Source: Lingula anatina
Taxonomy: Eukaryota > Brachiopoda > Lingulata > Lingulida > Lingulidae
NCBI RefSeq assembly: GCF_001039355.2
Contig: NW_019775192.1
Coordinates: 363,230-427,229, forward strand
DNA length: 64,000 nucleotides
Direction of reading: 5' to 3'
Shown here one piece after another: positions 14,252 to 25,927 of the stretch. Numbering within the stretch: the stretch's first letter is position 1; each line of letters starts with the position of its first letter. Made by a program: the position numbers and the translations under genes. The notes below the pieces were generated by a model, which saw nothing but the letters and a program-made list of their open reading frames with translations, had not been told where the DNA came from and did not search any database.

Positions 14252-14861
14252 TTCAATGGTTTGTAGGATCGTTACCAGTCGCCTCACTCTGGTTACTCCA
14301 CCGATCTCTCAATCTTAAAAGAATAAATGTATAAATAGTGGCAGTTAATGTTACTCATTTTCCATACAGTTATTACGATTGCATTAAAAATAGTAAATCA
14401 TTTAGAAAAAAAAAAACAAGTCGAACATGTTAAGTCTGTGCAAAACCATCCGTACTTAATAATAAGTAATAAAGACTTACAAGTTAGTAACTACTGGCCC
14501 ACAGGTTACTGCAACCATGGAAGTATAGGCCAGTTATACTTCCCTGCTGCAACCTACGCATCAAAACAACTCCACACGGAACCCACGTGTACTAGTGACA
14601 ACCACACTGCAAGTGTAATACCAAAAGAGCGTTCATTACGTTAAATAATAATTCTGTATTTAATGAACACCATTAATTCTGAATCATTTCCGATGATGAT
14701 AAAAGAGATAAAACTGCATTCATCTTGGATACAAATGGATCACTGTTTGAAAATCATTTTAAATCGATATTTGTATTTTTGCAAATTTATACTTTTACAC
14801 GTGCTACTTTTCGTGTGCTAACTCTCTAATAATTAAAGACTGGAAAGAGCACTTACAGAAA
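14252..14861. promoter_or_regulatory. Shared upstream region of TARBP1 (-) and FCF1 (+)
   Basis: The 610 bp between the first recognised ATG of each gene are head to head, so a bidirectional promoter is likely. Part of it may be 5' UTR or a missed first TARBP1 exon: on the minus strand a good donor (GTAAGT, near 14483) and an acceptor-like tract (near 14315) are present. However, the ATG frames that I tried before that donor do not join in phase with the known exon. No clear TATA box was identified. Confidence 0.55.
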
Positions 14862-17247
14862 ATGGTGAGTGAAATGCTCTTGAGCAGTTTTCATTTCTAA
14901 CGTTTATTTATTGTACTTACCATTTATTTGTTCTTCTTACCTTTGCCATTGACCATTGTTTCTTACAGGGGAAGACAAAGAAAACAAAACAGTTTGCTCA
15001 GATGAAGAGATTGATCAGTCTGAAGGACACAAGGATGTAAGTACTAGGAGCACGTCAATGAATGTAAATAATGCCCACGTCTTAACTCCATGCTTGCCTA
15101 AATATCTTTAGTAATGTGACAACCTTCCCGTAGTAACTTAATTACAAGACATAGTTTAAAATACGGAAGCTATTGCCTGTAATCTAAGAGAGAATTCATG
15201 TAACATTTTGTTCAATTCTGCGCATATGTTTACTTCCATATTTTGTCGGTATGTTGCGTGACCAGTCTTTTACGTTTTGTTAACGTGTATTTTTAAATGC
15301 AAAGGCACAATCAAAAACTTTTTATCCCTATTTCATCCTTATAATTATTGACTGATATTTAAAACATTGTTTAATTTATCAATTTGTAAAATATTTTACT
15401 GGTAAATGCCCAGCATCTGTAGCCCATAAAAATTACTTCTCTCATCTTCCAGAAAAGCCAAAGACAAGTACAAGGAAAAGAAGAAACGAAAGAAGGCAGA
15501 TCCACAAAATATGAAGATTAGAGAACTGTTAGTATACATTTTGTTCCACATCAGACAATATTTTGAATGGAAATGTTTCCACCTTTCATAAGAATTCTTT
15601 CAAGTCTATATAAGAACCATTGGAATTTCTTTACTCTTTCATAGTAGAACATTGAAATTGTTTGGTAAAATTAGATTGGTCATTTTATTTAATAAACAAT
15701 TAATAAATAATTAATATATATGATTTTAGGATTAAATGTTTTTCATCGTGTATTATATTATTTTCAGACCTCAAGCTTCCTCTGCATTGTTCTTCAAATA
15801 CAACACAAATTTAGGCCCACCTTATCACATCCTTCTGGATACCAACTTCATCAATTTTTCCATTAAGAACAAACTGGATATAATTCAGTCTATGATGGAC
15901 TGTCTCTATGCAAAGTGTAAGTAAAATGGCATTTTAAGTGTCAGTTTTTAGTTGGTTTGCTAATAGTCTAAAATTGCATGATTACTCATTGATATACAAG
16001 TATAGTGTGAATGTTGATTTTTTGGTCACTTTATTGTTATCCAGATACTTTTAATCTTTCCAAGTTGAAGAAATGGTTAATTATTGGTAGAAAGATCATG
16101 ATTTACACAACATAAATCATTCAGTTATTGATCAGAAAAAAATGTTCAATTGCATGGCAACCTTGAACAACCAAGAGTGGAAATAAAAAGTGACTAAAAC
16201 TGTTTTATAATTTAGGTATTCCATATGTGTCAGACTGTGTAATGGCTGAATTAGAAAAATTGGGATCGAAATACAGAGTTGCTCTAAAGTAAGTGTTTTG
16301 CATTGATAGAAAATATCATAAATCATTGGAAAATATGATAAAATTTCAAATTATAGAATTGGGTTAAAAACAATTCATTATTAAAAGAAGCAGATAGAAT
16401 CCTAAGAAAAAATACTAACAATTGTATGAATGCTTACACACTTCCTCCTGTAGTTTTGACTTATTATATATGAACTTCTTAATTTCATTAATTTTTTCAG
16501 AATAGCAAAAGATCCCAGGTTTGTTAGATTACCTTGTATGCACAAAGGAACATATGCTGATGATTGCTTAGTGCAGAGGGTTAATCAGGTGAGGAGAATA
16601 TGGTATACATTGAAAATACATTCTGCATTAGTATTTTAGTCTAATAGTGTAAACTCCTTAACTGTAATTCATTTGTCAAGATAGTAACCATTTCTAGATA
16701 TGATTAAGCATTATTTTTACCAAGAGCGTCACATACAAATGTATAAAAAAATTGAGTAACAGTGTAGGGTCCATTGATACTTTGCATATATAATAAAGTA
16801 ATATTTTATTGCTTTCTTTTAGCACAAATGTTACATAGTTGCTACTTGTGATAAAGATTTAAAACGGAGAATAAGGAAGATCCCTGGAGTGCCAATTATG
16901 TATTTAGCACAGCACAGGTATGGTATTGCCTTTTTTGGGCTGAACGTTTCATATTGAAGGCTTGCACTTATTTCATTGGATCTAGTAAACATTTTATTAA
17001 TGTTTTACTGTATTATAGGTTGATAATCAAATACAGTCTTTATGTTACTCTTGAACAGGTTGTGTCAGATATTCATCAGTTAATAGAGACTGATGGTAAA
17101 AACATGTTCTAGACAATTAGAACATTTTATAACTCTGAAGTGATGGCGTGCAACATTATAGTAGGAAGCAATGACTTAATATTGTGTTTGTATTTCAGGT
17201 TTTCAATTGAAAGAATGCCAGATGCATATGGAGCACCTAAAATATAA
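14862..17247 (+). CDS. FCF1: rRNA-processing protein FCF1 (UTP24-type PIN domain), 8 exons
   Basis: Nucleolar PIN-domain protein of the small-subunit processome, which the family uses for early cleavages of pre-18S rRNA. Exons: 14862-14864, 14969-15036, 15453-15527, 15768-15916, 16216-16288, 16501-16588, 16823-16917, 17199-17247. Together they give 600 nt, or 199 residues, against 198 in human. The first coding exon is just the ATG, directly followed by GTGAGT. The N-terminus is lysine-rich ([14 protein letters not shown]). The PIN core starts at [10 protein letters not shown], with its first acidic residue in the DTN motif. Further family signatures are [23 protein letters not shown] (acidic pair) and [16 protein letters not shown]. 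The protein ends [10 protein letters not shown]. Every phase joins. It is convergent with ABCG5, whose stop is only 188 bp away. Confidence 0.97.
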
Positions 17248-17435
17248 CACCTCGGTGACAACATTGGAAACTGTGCTTAAGATAAAGCCATAATGCCTTG
17301 ATTATTAGAGTCCAATGTCAACATCTTGTAGAAAACTGGAGCAGAATAATGTAAACTTTATGCTGAATTTTTGTCAGAACATTGTGAAAACCTCAGTCAA
17401 GCTGGTGCAGAGAGACATTTGATGACAGTTTGCAT
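17248..17435. other. Tail-to-tail spacer between FCF1 and ABCG5
   Basis: Only 188 bp separate the two stop codons, so the 3' UTRs probably overlap or abut. I saw no canonical AATAAA in either direction within it. Confidence 0.6.
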
Positions 17436-20400
17436 TTAATGTAATTGCTTGATGCCAAAAATCTTAAATATGACCATGGCAATGACAATGAAACCAAAAA
17501 TAAATCCACCAAGTGCTGCAAAGTTCCTTGTCATGTGGTCCAGTGCGCCAGGATAGAATAAAGTTATATACAGGCTGCCATTCCTCAAACATAGCACAGG
17601 ATCTGTAATGCAACACATTGCATTTTCAAAATGCATATTTTTGAGTTAATTAATTTACAAATCTAGATTGAATGTTGACATTAGAATATGCAGGTGGGAG
17701 GATTAATGTTCATGGTGTTGCTAAAATTTAAATGGGCTTGGTCAGGTACATTATCTGGCTGAATACATGAATCTTATGTCAAGGATAACTATGGGTCTGT
17801 TTATGAAGCAGCGAAGAGCAAAGATCTGATTCTTATTCATCAGTTTTCTTATAAGACACAAGATATTGAGCATAACAGTTAACTTCATACTTTAAATATG
17901 AATTTACCAAACTACTGAATCTAACTTCGTTTTTAAAATGGGTAGAGTTAAGGTGTAGAAAATCATGACCTACCTGAACCACAATGCAGTGTGAGATTAT
18001 TAAATTCATTAGCTACAAAGATTTCACCAGCATATTTGTATGGCGATGCCCAGGAAAGCCACTGGATAATCTCGGGCATGCTGCTGACAGTCCTGTTGGA
18101 TGTGAAATTGTCAAATAAATTATCATGTTATAATATAAATTATCGTGTTTATAATAGCTGAGACCATGCATACTTAAAACAACTTTAAATTGATAAGAAA
18201 TATAATAAAAGACATACACTATTTTGATTATTATTGAAAGGAGTGAGAAGGACTGAATCAAGAGAAGGTAATAATGATTAGTTTGATATAATTACATTCA
18301 TGCAAATTAACATCTAAATGGTAATAATTTAGTGCGTAAAATGGCTTGAAAAGCAAGACTACCACCCCCTTTCAAAAATAAAAATGAGGGTCATTTTCTG
18401 TTGAACAGAGTGCATAAAGACTGCCTAGGTAACTTGCCTGAGAAAACCTGGAGCTATGAGACCAGATATTGTTAAAATAAGTGCTACAATGCTGCTTGCA
18501 ACTCTTGGATTTTGCATCATGCCCAGTAGGATGACCGTCATGATCTCGCCACTGTAGTGGAGGAAGAACACTGTGGCTGCATGCATAGCGTAGAGTTTTG
18601 GATCCGGCTGTAAGCCACATACCCTAAAATGTAAATGGTGTTGAGAAAGCTTCAAAAATTGACCAGTGAGCGGTGATTGGAAATGTTTAAATGTTGTGTA
18701 GGTAAGGTAAAATAATTAACCTGCTATTTGGACCTAAACTACCGCCATGATGAACATTGATCTCGACAAATATGGATATTATGATTTTATGGAAATGACC
18801 GAAAATCTTGTATACTCAGAAAATTGTTCTTCAGGAGGGAAACCCCACCTAATATAAAAACTAAATGTAAACTAGTATTGAGATTTTATAAACGCCTGGC
18901 CATAACATAATATTTTATATGCTAAACGCTTTATGTTATCTTGTAAGTGATCGATATCTGTGAGCGGACATAAAAATATTTTCAGTATCAATAATGTTAG
19001 GACTAGTTCCCAGAGTTGACAACTCTAGTCTGCGCATTTACGCGTATTCTTCCCATTATTTAGAACAGACTCGCATTGTTTACAGGAATTATTCTATTGT
19101 TGATAAGATGTTAGGCAACAGATCAAAAAATTTTGAGTACTATCATGTTAGCAACCGTGAGTTTCATGTTACACATGAGTTATTGATGTCATAATAGACA
19201 TAGCCTTACAGGCAGTATCAACAGGAAAGAAGTGGTATAACCCAGACTTGACTTACCAATACGTAAGGGTGCTGTACAAAATTGAGCTTAAAATGCTAAA
19301 AGGCAAGGTGTAAAGGCAAAAAGATAACAGGAACGCTGGTAAGACATAAAGACCATCTCTGGATTCTCGGTAATATAGGTCCCGTAAGCTTGGAACTGCA
19401 AAAAGGGAAAAGACGAGCACAAGCTACTTTTATTCATCGCATAATTTTTGATAATGTGACATGTTAGTCAGTGTGACAAGAAAATCCTCTAACTGATTTT
19501 AATATTTTAATTTAGTAAAATAATAGGGCCTAATAGTCGTAAAATAACACCAACACTTAAATTTACAGTAATAATAATAATAATAATAATAGTGATACTG
19601 TTAAAACAATATTGATCAAGGAATGGTTACAGTGTCAGTCTGTCAACAAATTTAACAAAAATTCATATAATCAAAATATCCCATTTAAAGGCTCTCGACT
19701 TCGCATGTACAGTTACAATTACTTAATTTCTAAGCATTTTTCTTTTAAATGAAATGTTGAGCTCCAGAGCGATACGTACATTCTTCAATGGTGTGAAGCA
19801 TCGCAGAAAATGGTGGCACGGCTACAGTTTGGTATAATAAACCTATTCGGTCCTGAATACTTTGTTGATTGTGCCGGAGTTTTCCAAGGAACAGGCAAAT
19901 CATGCCAGCGAATACGGACTGCGTGAAGATGCGTAAGAAAAATGCACTTCGGTTTCTGTACAAGTTTACTAATGACCTCCTGTAAAATGAACGAAATATT
20001 TCCAGAAAAACAGAAGGCCCTAACTGCAAACATATTTAAAACACCTAAAGATTGTTTTTTTACACATGTTAAAAGTGCTATGTCCTTCAAAAAGTTGGAT
20101 ATTCAATATTCAACATTCAAGTTTATCCGTATACTGGCAGGCTGAATATCTTTTGCAACAAATATCTTCTTTTGGAATAGAAGACGAACTACATGTATTT
20201 CTACATTTCCTGGGCCAGTGATTTGATTTTAAAATATCTATATGTTACATGGGGCTCCATGTACAACGGTAACAATCCACATACCTTACAAGTATGAAAA
20301 GGGAAACAAAAAATCTTAGCATATTATTTGAATTCCACATCCATGAGACGCAAACCCTTTCCCCTCCATGATTGTCGGCTTCCATAGCTTCTGTGATTTC

Positions 20401-22781
20401 ACCAAGCATCGATATATAGTGCGGAGACTGCAATAAGTTGGCTCGCAGATAATTAACCCGTTCGTCGGATTCTTTTTCTTTATCGGCACTTCTCGTGTCG
20501 ATACTTGATAAATCAACTGTTAGAAAAAAAAAAAGAAAAACAAATTAGTTTATAAAACGCTTCAAATATATATTGGCAGTGACCCAAACAAAGTCAAATA
20601 CGCATAACCGATAGAGTTATACAAAATCATGTACCGCAAACTTCTTCAACCATTTTTTTCTTATTTATAAATTAATTAAACGTTGATTGATTTTTTTACG
20701 AAGTATGCATCTCCATGTAAACTGTATTTTGTATGCGTGATACCATTTCGCTCATATGCCGACGCCTGCACATACCGTAGTGGTCCAGCGGATTGGCGAA
20801 TGTTGGACATGGGTATCCAAGTCTGCTAAAATAGGGCACCATTTCTGTCGCCTTCCCAAAATATATCATTTCACCTCGAGACATAATCCCAACTTGGTCA
20901 AAAGTTTTATACAGTTCTGAGCGAGGTTGGTGGATTGTACAGAGAACGATTTTGTTTCTCTGTGCCAGCTCAGCCAACGTTTGTACCAAATAATGTGCAG
21001 TGAAACTATCCAGGCCAGTTGTGGGTTCGTCTAAAAGCAGCATCTCTTTTGAAATAAGAAAAAAATGTAGGTTTTAAGTACTTGTAAACTTAACTGCTTA
21101 GCGATTTGATTGGAGTTATAAAGTTAGTCTATTTATAATTCAATCAATTAGTATATTGCAGAAATTGTTTTGCACACCGAGAGATTGACAGTAAGGCTTT
21201 CTTTCATTTTTTAGCTTATGGCTATTGAAATGTACATGTAGTAAAATACTATATTTCAATACCTCGAATTCGCCTCAATTGCATGAAAGCAAACTCTTAC
21301 GTGGGTTTTGCAGTAGTTGTATTGCAATTGTCACTCTTCTTTTCTCCCCTCCAGATATCCCTCTCTCCACCATGCCACCAATCCTTGTGTTCCGCACTGG
21401 TCTAAGACCCATCTCAGATATAACGGCTTCCACCTACAACAGCACATGAAATAATAGATAAAATACATGAGTATTGTGCATATTCATCTGACAAGTCTTT
21501 CTTCTTTGTGCTTGAAATAACTAAACCAATCTAGGATATTTTTTTTTTTTGTCTTTGTATCGCCTCATGTAACAACCCTGTTCTCTTTCATAAAATGGGT
21601 TTAAGTAATCCCTGAAATTGAAGAACAATATAACAATACATGGCATGTCCTATACTAGTTTTGTGCCAAAAGGCAAATTACGTACTCTTTCCTTCAAATT
21701 TTTTGAAGATTTCCCGACAAATTTCAGTTTTGCTGTATAAGTCAGTGTTTCTTTGACTGTGAGGTTGTCCATGAGTCTGTCGGCCTGTATGACATATCCT
21801 GCAGATTCTATTAAACCAGGCGTCCCCCACACCAGTCCTTGTAGCTTGCCATTGCTCCCCATGCGATTGCAGATTACGTCTAACAAAGAAGTTTTCCCAG
21901 AACCTAGAATTAAAGCACATTATTTCATTCTCATTCTTTTATAGTGAAATTTTTGTCCAAAGTTATCCCGAATCCAGTGCGTCATTTATACGTAGACAAT
22001 TTAAAAATTATAATACAAAATTCATTAGCATAGAAAACCAAATATTAACAAAAAGTACTTCAATAAATCGGATTTCGATTCCTTTTTGGATAGTTCTTCA
22101 TGCATGCCCAATGTCAACTTAACCGCCTGGAGTTTATTCAGAAAGGGAAAGAAAGAAATCCAGTGTGTTCCCAATATCCATATTTAAATTTCCTTTAGGA
22201 CAAACGAATTTCGTTGTAATCCCTCGCCATTATGAGACTATGCATGATATCGTATTCATATGCAACTAGTGCAGTTTAAATATTATAAAGAATGTACGTT
22301 TGATTCACATAATGGTGTAAGCCTTATCATTTCCATTATTCAATTTATTTTTGAAATGAATCGCTCTGAATTGGTCATGTGACATTTTTGACTTTGATGT
22401 ACTGACTGTCACTATTGGGAATTTCATCACGGTACAGTTCTCTTATCTTAGCAGAACATATTACTTTTAAAGCCCCATACCAGAGTTTCCAAGAATTGCC
22501 GTCAGTTGTCCACTCCTGGCAATTAAACGAACGTCCTTTAGAATTTCTTTGGTTCGGCGAACTCCCAACAGCGTGTTCTTCCACCATGGTCCACGATCCT
22601 CCTTCACGCTGTAGCTAACGCCCTCCAGGCACAGAGTAAACGGAGTTTGTAAATCTGCTGGGGTGTAACAACGGTAGGAGTTGGAGATTTGCCCCGACGA
22701 GCCTGGCGAGTAAGACCCTCTCTTGTTCTCATGGGAAGGGAGAAGCGGCGAAGTTTCCGACACCACTGGTGTGCTCGTCAT
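17436..22781 (-). CDS. ABCG5: ABC half-transporter ABCG5 (sterolin-1-like), 10 exons
   Basis: Half-transporter with an N-terminal ATPase and six C-terminal membrane helices. In vertebrates ABCG5 pairs with ABCG8 to export sterols. Exons: 22481-22781, 21686-21903, 21301-21433, 20776-21045, 20290-20516, 19780-20023, 19257-19395, 18438-18623, 17974-18092, 17436-17602. These sum to 2004 nt, or 667 residues (651 in human), and all phases join. Walker A is GNSGSGKT, split between exons 1 and 2. The signature is ISGGEKRRVTI (21301-21433). Walker B is LLLDEPTTGLD and the H-loop is TIHQPRSE (20776-21045). The membrane domain begins near SVFLEIFRSFYRR and includes QDRIGLLYQ; the C-terminus is MVIFKIFGIKQLH. 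Intron 8 uses a GC donor. The end of exon 5 is the least certain boundary: a donor after CTT at 20290 keeps frame, and an earlier site at GGAAAGG is an alternative. Confidence 0.93.
18093..18437 (-). other. GC-AG intron in ABCG5
   Basis: The exon ending at 18438 (minus strand) reads CTCAG followed by GCAAGT, the classical GC-donor consensus. The next exon starts after CAACAG at 18092. This junction gives GFLR-TVSSMPEIIQ, which aligns with the corresponding human ABCG5 region. The nearest GT downstream would not give the same alignment. Confidence 0.75.
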
Positions 22782-23991
22782 CCTTCACAACTTCCACTGA
22801 ACTATACGTTTTCCTTACGTAAAACCTTACGTTTTACTATTGAATGAACGTTTGACTGCATCTACCGAATACGAAACTAAAAAATGATGTTATGAAAGGC
22901 TGGATCTTTGCTGAAGGTGGTATTGTTGCTCTATTGTTCACCTGCATTAGCCCGGGTCAATATATAGAATCTTTCACTTGTGTCACATGCTCAGTAAAAT
23001 CCAGACGGTTGTAACGCATTGTAGCTGGCATATCAGGTTAAGAGCTGTTTTGTTATTATCTTTATCGGCGATAATTTTCAGTACCTATGTGAGTGCGTAT
23101 GTACGTACGCTTATCAATTATTGCTTTACAGAATCTCGTTATGCTTAGTTATTTGTATTTTACATATTTACAATAGTCAGTGTAGGCCTATTGGGGAATG
23201 TATTAGGAATGTATTACCGATGCATCGAACTGGTACTTATTCATACATAACGATATACATGTATATATCTATGACAGCTTCCGCGTTCTTCATAATCAAG
23301 CGCATCTGGGAAGAAAAATTACACACTCCCTTTCCCATCTTTTGATCTTTGGGTGTTTTTAACAGACTTGGTCACTGTAATTTGGCCACTATTCTGCATA
23401 ACCCTTACAAGACTCATTTGCAGTTCATCTGCACTATTTTCGTAAAACAGCATGTGTCAATATTTCCAGAACAATAACCATGTCGGTGATGTTTTGACCA
23501 TTTGACCGACATAATAGATATGTGCACTGGCGATTAGTACATTCTAATCTTTGTTTATGATGCTCTTGGCGGCGGGGGAGATATCACTTGGACGGCATTA
23601 TTAAACTCGTAAATATCTTGCTGCACGTGATCCTATGTCTTCGATAGACGGATCAGGAGTAGGATGTAGACTTTACCCGACGTGGAAACCTGTTGTCTTG
23701 ACTATCGAGGTTAGACCGTGAATTGGTTTGAGGCGGTTTTGAAGAATGTCGCGTTCAAAACGGTAAGGGGAGTACATGTATATGAAGATAGTCAGTGACA
23801 GGCTGCATTGTTAACTTTTGCATCCTAAATGGAATGAGTGAGTGCCCGTGTGGTGTCGCCCAAAGTAAAACCCATGTTCATTTATTTGCTATTTACAACT
23901 CGTACATGTATGTAGGGGAAGTCGGTATCATAAGATCGTTGTCGTTATTTAAGTGAGTCTAAATTATATTATTTAAACTATTACAGCCCAG
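22782..23991. promoter_or_regulatory. Head-to-head intergenic region of ABCG5 and ABCG8
   Basis: 1.2 kb between the two start codons, transcribed outward on both sides. Vertebrate ABCG5 and ABCG8 have the same arrangement with a short shared promoter. On the ABCG8 side a donor AACG/GTAAGG at 23763 and an acceptor TTACAG ending at 23986 suggest a non-coding first exon and a 5' UTR intron of about 224 bp. I did not recognise a nuclear-receptor or SREBP site by eye. Confidence 0.6.
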
Positions 23992-25868
23992 ATGACGGGG
24001 CCAGATATGGAATCAGTAGATGGGAGACGTGATGCTATCAATACAAGATACGAAGAATACATTTCGTCCTATAGTCACCACTTACCGATGAATTTACAGG
24101 TGGGCTTTTTTCCTTTTTTTTCTTCTTAGACGTGGAAAAGAAATACTGATGTATTTCAATTATTTTGTATTGGCATTATTTCTTTGTAGTATGATGCTTG
24201 TTATGAAGTAAATATGTGGAATTGTCTCTTTTTCAACAGGAATTGAATAAATAAAATTTAATGAATGCAATGTAAAATGTATCTCACATAAAAAATAAAA
24301 GATAAGACAAAGTTGAAAAGAAGGAAAGAAACACTTAAAGAAACTTCAATTAAAAGGCTTCGATTCGTTCGTTCCAGGCTCAAGACGTATCCTATATTGT
24401 AGCCGAGGGAATGGCTAACATGTGGTGGGCGCGACTCACGTCCTTTCAGATGCCCTGGGAATGGACTCGGGGCCCGAAAAGAAAGAAGCGCGTCCTGAAT
24501 GGGGTGTCCTTTCAAGTGAACTGCGGGCAAATGTTGGCTATACTGGGGAGTTCGGGTAAATTATATAATTTTTGTTTGTTAGACAAACTGTGTTTAAATT
24601 TCATCTTTTTGTCTTTCTTTCTTTCACTTTTTCGTCCTCCCTCCCTCCTTTCTACTTTCCTACCTTACTTCATTTCTTCATTTTGTGTTGAACTAATTTA
24701 ACAGCACTGGGGTTTCCCATTTCCCCACTCATTAACTGCAGTTGCTTCGTAAAAATTCAACACCCAAACCTATTTTAGATAAAACACAGTATATCAAAGA
24801 TATAGGGGCTATAAGTGCGCCTATGTAACAAACAGTGTGTAGTGATCCGTTAATTAGAACTGAGTCTTCTAAATTTTCATACATCAGATATGTATATATT
24901 TGTAAGGTTTAATTATTCAAACATACTTAGACATGACATGTTGCATGGCAGTTTAAGAGAAGTTCATTTAAAATGCAAATCAAGATTTAATTTAAATGTA
25001 TCTACAATTAAGTTAATGTACATAGGCATGGCATGTTTCATGACAGTTATGAAAGCTAATTTGAAATGCAAATTAAGATAGAGTATAAAGGCAGTGACTG
25101 AGCCACAGAGAGGGAGAGACTTACAGACTGAGAGACTTACAGACTGAGAGGACTTACAGACTGAGAGGGAGAGAGATAGTTATAGATACGGTAGAAGAGA
25201 CCTGAGTCTTCAGGCGCTTGAATAAACCATGTAACAGAAAACTATTCCTGCCTGTCTCAGTTGACTTATTGGTGAAAAAGAAATCAAAGAAAGTGTATAA
25301 CCACCGACTGGTTATTACAANTGCAACAGCATATCCCGGAAGACAATGGGTCCTATACCCTGGTGGTAAGATTTCAATACATTGGGTGTGGCCTCTGTGT
25401 AGGTACATCAGTCTGGGCATTACTCTGTAAAACTGTGCGGACCGTTTCGTTTGGCGCAATTACCTGTCTGGCAATGCCTGTCTTTTTCGCACCATTCTGC
25501 CACAGATTAACAAATTTGTAAAGCACTGCACAGCTCATTTTACACACTGCAAACCCGACCACTTGCATGCAAAATTTCAAATTCTTCTATGCAGTAGTTG
25601 TCGACATATGGATACTTTTTTGCCAGGACCATGCTTTACCAAAGCCTAGCTTTGATCTGCCCAAAGGAGCACTACCCAATTAAATCACTGCATATTACAT
25701 AATGCAGCAGTGCAACAAACCTGGTAATCAGTTAATTGGTAGCGACACACCTGACTTCACACTTCTCCATTCACATATCTTATATAAGATCGGAGTTTGT
25801 GAAAAAAAAAAACGCATTTTCACCTAGGCGTACATTCGAAACTGAAATATTCCATATTAAATGTCAAG

Positions 25869-25927
<59 letters not shown>

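Noticed and set aside
14348-14644. Plus-strand ORF of 98 codons in the TARBP1/FCF1 spacer
   Set aside because: No recognisable family, no splice or codon support, and it lies in a promoter/5' UTR region.
24411-24701. ABCG8 exon read on into the intron as a 96-residue protein
   Set aside because: The donor at 24556 ends the coding part. The rest is intron read-through.
25330-25700. Possible retrotransposon internal sequence after the N
   Set aside because: No gag, pol or primer-binding motif could be read in any frame.
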